Source of the DNA: Amphibalanus amphitrite
Taxonomy: Eukaryota > Arthropoda > Thecostraca > Balanomorpha > Balanidae
Assembly (NCBI RefSeq): GCF_019059575.1
Contig: NW_024882323.1
Coordinates: 248,001-312,000, forward strand
Direction: 5' to 3'
Length of the DNA: 64,000 bases
The notes below the pieces were generated by a model that saw only the letters and a list, made by a program, of their open reading frames with translations, was not told the origin of the DNA and ran no database searches. A program made the translations under genes and the position numbers. This document shows, piece by piece, positions 59,131 through 64,000 of the stretch (the stretch's first letter is position 1; every line of letters begins with the position of its first letter).

Positions 59131-60399
59131 CTAACCCGCGCCCGCTGAGGGTCCTTGATTTCCACGCCCTGCTCGGGAGGGGGGGGGGTCAAACACCCCG
59201 CCCTTTTAACCTTCGCCCTGGTGGGGGGGGGGGCCATTTTGGCCCCCCCCCCTGTGGTTTTTCAGCGATAACTCAGAAACCACTTGAGTTAGCGCCCTGA
59301 AACTTTGTATAGCTGTTTATTCAACATTTTTACATCATGTCCTTTTTTGGGGGGTTCGGGTCAGGTCAGGTCAGGTCACAAGGTCACCAAAACTGACACC
59401 ACCTCTAAAAAAGTTCAAAGCTCTCTCAAAGGCACAGCTTTTATCCGATCGATGTAAAATTTACAGTACTTGAAGATGTCACCCAGCTCTACAAAATGGC
59501 TATCTCGGATTTTTTATAAATGTGACCTAAGGTCAGGTCAGGTCATCGCTGCTCCCCATTATAAGTCAATGGGAGAATCGAAAAGTAGTTGTTTTTCAGC
59601 TAAATCGGGCGTGATTGTTCCTATATTTCGTTATTGAAGTGTCTTGGGTCAGCAAATCACAGCCCATGTGAAACCATTTGCTTGTGACCTCGCTGAGGTC
59701 ACGCTAGGTCATCTCCCTGGTCACCAGAGGTCACCAGCGGTTTTTCTGCACTTACTTGTTATTGAATAGAGATAGAGACTCCGTTCGACGTTTATCGTGT
59801 TTGTCTCGTCAATGCGGATCGAATGATATGCAGCATGACCTATTTCGGTAAGGTCATGACCTTGACCTGAGGTCAAATTTTCAAAATGACCTTTCGAGGT
59901 CAAACTATATATCATTCGACGCGTCTCGACGAGCCAAGCACGATGGTGCATGAATCGTTTCTCTATTTTCTCGTGAATGCATGCTATAGTTAAAAACATT
60001 TTCAACGAAATTTGCCAAGTTGACCTTGCATGACCTCTGTGGGCCAAACCGTTGAGCTGAGGTCAAATCTGACGAACCTTGGCGAAAGAGCTTGAAAAGA
60101 GCTATCGATTGCTTTTTTCCGCGGCTCTCTAGCTCTTCTAGTTTCCGAGCTACAGCGGAATATGTCCGGCAACACCGAAAACACTGAAATTTGACCTATG
60201 ATGACCTCTAGCGACCTCAATATTGACCTTAGCGAAAAAATGACTGAAATACTTTCGAACGTACTTGTTATGGGCTTTCGTTTGCTTTTTTCCGCGTCTT
60301 CCTAGCCCTCTTCGTTTTCGAGTTAGACGGGGGGGGTCATTTTGGCCCCCCCCCCACCAGGGCGAAGGTGGCTCAGACCCACACCAGGGCGCGGGTTAA
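59131..60399. mobile_element. TTAA-type AGGTCA-rich element, copy 6
   Basis: Left CTAACCCGCGCCC and right GGGCGCGGGTTAA form the outer pair. An inner pair AACCTTCGCCCTGGTGGGGG / CCCACCAGGGCGAAGG follows. Hairpins GGGGGCCATTTTGGCCCCC on the left and GGGTCATTTTGGCCCCCC on the right. Half-sites form a run of GGTCA at 59359-59378 and more at 59528-59546 and 59848-59902. No ORF of note. Confidence 0.75.
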
Positions 60400-62339
60400 C
60401 TCGGATCCTGGGTCACGTAGTGACAAGCAGTAAACGGCATTCGAAAGAACGTCCAAAATAAGGGCGAAAATATGACATTCGTTTTATAGGCTAAGTCGAA
60501 GGTCAGGTCACCGGAGGTCATGAAAGATATTGCCTTTCATTTTTTTTTTTTAACACCGGCGCACAACTCGGGAACCAATTATATAGAGCTGTACAGCGCC
60601 GCGGAAAAGATTAGACAGCCCTTTTGACCCTTTTGGTGACCCTTCGACGGTGCCACTGGTCGACTTCCACTCACCTTTGAACAAAATGTGCTCAAGTTGG
60701 TACACTTCAGTCGTGCAGACGCCACGTACCCTGCGTGCGAATACATTATAATTCCGCTCCTTTTTGATAGCGCAGGGCGCTCAGCCGTCAGGCTCAATTG
60801 TCCGACGATCCGTGTTCCTCGACCTATGAAGTCCTGAGCCTCCATATCCTCGTGGACATGACATGGCGTGCCCTCCCCTCGGCCTCACCAAAACATTACC
60901 GGCACTGACACGGTCCCACTCAAGATGTCCCGCCGCGGACCTACCCCCAGGCGCCACCGGGGTGGGTTTTGACGTCACAAAAGAGCCCCGGCGGATTAGA
61001 GGGGACGCTAACTGGCCGCCGGCCGGGGGCGGCGCTGAAGGGTGCGGGCAGGGGCCGGCCGAGTCCTGGAATGTACTAGATTTGCCAGACACGTGTTGCC
61101 AGCGGACAACCACGGCGACCACTTGGTATGCCATTGGTCGTCTTTATGAGGGTCGCCGATCGGCCGTCTGAACGATGGTCGAACGACGCAGTATATACTA
61201 AATAGCTACGGGGAGTTGGAATATGTCTGTAGCTACCAGGAAATTTTCCACTGGGATGCCGCCGCGTACGGGAGGTAACGGACTCGAGAACTGCGAGTCG
61301 ATGTGATGGGGAGGGACAGAGAATAGTTTGCGTGGGCAGAGGCGGATGGATTGCGCGCTTCTAACCGCACTAAGCGGGAGGTCTTAATCAGTTCAGGCGC
61401 GGCGCGTGGTCGCCATAAGATCGTCTTCTCGGTTGTCGTCGACAACGACAAAACGATACAATTTTTCACCCCTGTAAACTTACTGGGCAACAGATGGCGC
61501 TGCCAGTGATTTCCTAGGCGTCCATAGTGAACAAAGATGGTAACATGTGGATATGCATCAGAAATCATCTACAACTACACTGGCATATCTAGTCACCATT
61601 ACCACTATTTCCCGTGACATGGAACTGACTAATAAAATTGGTTCCTAACACACCAGTTGAGTGATGGTCGCTATCTTCCATCACAATGTCTTTTAGCTTC
61701 GCTTTCCTTCGAAGAGACCTTACTTCAGCACAATTAACAGTTTTGATTAGCGATTCTGATGTTAGCGCACTCTCAGGCGTGCATTCTTGAATCGAACAAT
61801 ATTCGAGCCAAGAAGCGTTACAAGTAAGCATGCAGGATGCCAATCAAAACTGTAACAAATGAGTCGAGTGACATGTATCGCCAGTAGGCCAACCTTGACG
61901 AGTCAACTGTTGCCAACACTTATCCATGATGTGACCTGACCTAAGATTGTGCTTAGGTTGCTCGACATCACAAGGTCTAATATCGTACGGGTCATTCAAC
62001 AGCACCTCACATCGGGCAGTACATGATGTAAAATCAGGCAGTACGCTGGACGATACATGACCTCAGATTCGGCAGGACCTTCAGCAGTTCATGACCCAAC
62101 ATCGGGCAGGACGGCAGTGGATGTCCTGGCATCAGCTTGCAGAACTCCGGCACTTCCGAGCCTTAATCCCGCCCGGTACGCTTGGCAGTCAATCACTCGG
62201 AGATCTCTCTTATCCCTTCAGTCCGAGCGACACCAGCAGAAAGACATTCGGTGACCGGCGGATCATCTACCGGTCGTCACACTACGTGACAAAAATGTGA
62301 CGAAAACGTGACGTGAAGCGAACCCTAGCGTAACGAAGC
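60400..62339. other. Spacer with a GC-rich patch
   Basis: 60860-61150 is GC- and CpG-rich and could be a promoter or an exon, but splice sites and reading frame are not decisive on either strand. 61970-62330 holds diverged ATCGGGCAG/TCAGGCAGTAC-type short repeats. Confidence 0.3.
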
Positions 62340-62668
62340 TCACCACAAGGAGCTGTCAATCTTTCCCGCACGGGAGCTGAACCTCGATGGCCGGTTTCTG
62401 GCCAGGAGGGCGTTCAGAAGGGATGAGTTGGCGGGTCCACGTACTGCGGTAACCCTCTGGGATGGCCTTCCGTTGAAGATGTACCTTCCCTTCATCCAGG
62501 AAACCGGACTATCTGAACGCGAGATGGGCGCAGGAGTGGTGGTGGTGGTCGTTTGGCTCGATTGAAGAAGGCTGGTCAGAGAGTAGAGGCCTGTCGGTTT
62601 CCCGTTAGAAGGGAAGTTGACGCTGAAGAACGGGTTCTTCACAGGCGGCTTGCTGATGTAGCCGAGAC
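62340..62668 (-). CDS. Probable exon of an unrecognised gene
   Basis: On the minus strand a good acceptor (TTTCTCCCGCAG) opens a 109-codon frame ending in TGA at 62340. The peptide starts LGYISKPPVKNPFF, has a Ser/Thr-rich patch with a run of Thr, and ends DSSLW. The last codons (TTGTGGTGAGC) also look like a splice donor, so the exon may be internal rather than terminal. Neighbouring exons were not found to the right within the window. No family recognised. Confidence 0.4.
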
Positions 62669-63078
62669 CTGCGGGAGAAAGAGACATTGGTAAGAAAGGT
62701 GGCAAGAGATGCTAAGCTTACTTAGATGTGAGGAGGTGTCACATGCCTTCCAGCTAGTTGGCTGACGTGGTTCATGCTGAGAGCAGAGAAAAATAAGCAC
62801 TCGTAATAAACACGTCATTTAATCATTGATTATTACACCGTTCATAAGATGTTCCCTAGTTCAAGTAAGGGTCGTGCCAAGGTCAAAGGAAAAAGGTTTG
62901 GCGGAAGCGGAAACAGCTCCCCAATGAGTTTTGTCATATCATGACAATTTGTCCTTAACCCAGCTTCAAATGTTTTTTTTTTTTTAAGAAGGCATGCCTT
63001 TCCGGGTAGACCCCTTCCTTTCATCCCTTTGGCAGCACTTCGATGCTTCATCGAACACCCCGTGATTGTTCAGATTTT

Positions 63079-63741
63079 AAAAGATAAGCAAGTAATAGCC
63101 TTTGGCTCATTGTATAATAGACAAAAGAAATGGAAAAGAATATATGTGCGATATTTCGTGTTCGACACTTTTTCATGCACTGATGTTTAAAAAATATTTT
63201 TGTTGACAAGCAAACACACAAAACGAGCACAGTTGAATATCCCTCCTCTGATAACGAAACATTGGATTACTGTATGCCTGGCCTATTCAAATACATTAGC
63301 CTGAGAGGTGTGGTAATAACTGGTGTAAGCAAAGTGACCACGGTCAAAAACGAATTACCAAGTCAACATTTTGGGATGTCCTCGTTCAAAAAACGGCTAA
63401 GAGCTTCGGTCTAGACAATTATTTTATCGTTGGCATACAGTAAAATACATACCAAACTCGGCCGGTGATAAATTTTCAAGACCTCAGTCCTTACTGATTT
63501 TTGAACTCGGCCTTCGGCCTCGTTCAAAAATTCAGTAAGGACCTCGGTCTTGAAAATTTATTTACACCGGCCTCGTTCAGTATTATATATTACATAATAA
63601 TTTCAGAAATGTCGACAAAATCATTCAAAGTCCAACAAGTACAGAGTTATACGGGCATAAATGATACCTCATGCCCAGCATGAGGTCTTTTGTCTATTAT
63701 ACAATGAGCCAAAGGCTATTACTTGCTTATCTTTTAATAAT
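63079..63741. mobile_element. Foldback element with nested palindrome
   Basis: Outer arms of about 50 bp (AAGCAAGTAATAGCCTTTGG at 63087 and its inverse near 63725) enclose an inner palindrome at about 63460-63575. The inner arms run from CCGGTGATAAATTTTCAAGA to the TCGGCCTTCGGCCTCG loop and back. No ORF. Confidence 0.65.
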
Positions 63742-64000
63742 AATGGGGCTCATTTTCAAAGAAACCCTCAACATCATTCAACATGTTCAGATTTTAGTTT
63801 CTAATTGTGGATTGCTTCCTTCCTTTGGGTCAAGTACCATGTCTACTGTCTAGCTTATTGATAAGTTATTGATGAATGAAAGATGACGTTCGAAATCTTG
63901 CTCTTCAAGCACCAGTCGAATGCAGTTCAGGGTCCCAACGCGGTAATACAAGTCCATTACGTAACTTTTTCGTGTCACGATGATGCCGTCTTTTCGTCAT
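63742..64000. other. End of window, nothing recognised
   Basis: AT-rich sequence without a supported feature. Confidence 0.4.

Noticed and set aside
60781-61171. Opposed ORFs of 117 and 102 residues in a CpG-rich patch
   Set aside because: Neither has splice support or a recognisable domain; openness is explained by GC content.

Overview
This window reads as arthropod (probably pancrustacean) nuclear DNA. Genes are split by short GT-AG introns. One is a ZAD-type C2H2 zinc-finger gene, a class expanded in arthropods. Another is a tryptophan hydroxylase. Introns and spacers are packed with transposons, foldback elements and microsatellites. I found no bacterial operons, rRNA, tRNA or CRISPR array. 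A barnacle-like or other crustacean source is only a guess.

Layout. 1-4.6 kb: non-coding DNA dominated by a TTAA-bounded, AGGTCA-rich element holding a nested TA-flanked element. 4.7-7.5 kb (minus): a six-exon claudin/PMP22/stargazin-like four-pass membrane protein (261 aa). 7.6-11.4 kb: spacer with tandem units and a large inverted repeat. 11.4-18.9 kb (plus): a six-exon ZAD/C2H2 zinc-finger protein (652 aa); its second intron holds two AGCTC-type arrays and several repeats. 20.4-24.1 kb (minus): two tandem paralogous genes for small secreted proteins with a shared six-cysteine tail; I recognise no family. 25.0-27.0 kb: a hAT-type element with a perfect 8-bp target duplication, nested in a shorter inverted-repeat element. 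28.9-29.3 kb (minus): an intronless secreted C-type lectin. 33.4-55.9 kb (plus): a 15-coding-exon tryptophan hydroxylase gene (551 aa) with two CRE palindromes upstream. 56-64 kb: repeats, two foldback elements, and one probable isolated minus-strand exon.

The most striking part is intron 4 of the tryptophan hydroxylase gene (35,858-47,790). Two inverted copies of one interspersed repeat lie there, each broken by a different transposon. The first holds a 5.5-kb tyrosine-recombinase retroelement with split direct repeats (A1 ... B1 A2 B2), an intact recombinase ORF, a Gag-like ORF and a decayed DIRS/Ngaro-type reverse transcriptase remnant, in the unusual order recombinase - Gag - RT. The second holds a 4.4-kb Transib-like element whose ends carry the RSS-like heptamer CACAGTG and a 5-bp target duplication; inside are duplicated TAGGG arrays. 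The inverted repeat copy serves as an empty-site reference that fixes the ends of the retroelement.

The second notable system is a dispersed family of about 0.9-1.3 kb TTAA-bounded elements (at least six fairly complete copies). They are dense in AGGTCA/TGACCT nuclear-receptor half-sites and carry a G-run/C-run hairpin near each end. All splice models and identities come from reading the sequence by eye; no search or alignment was run.
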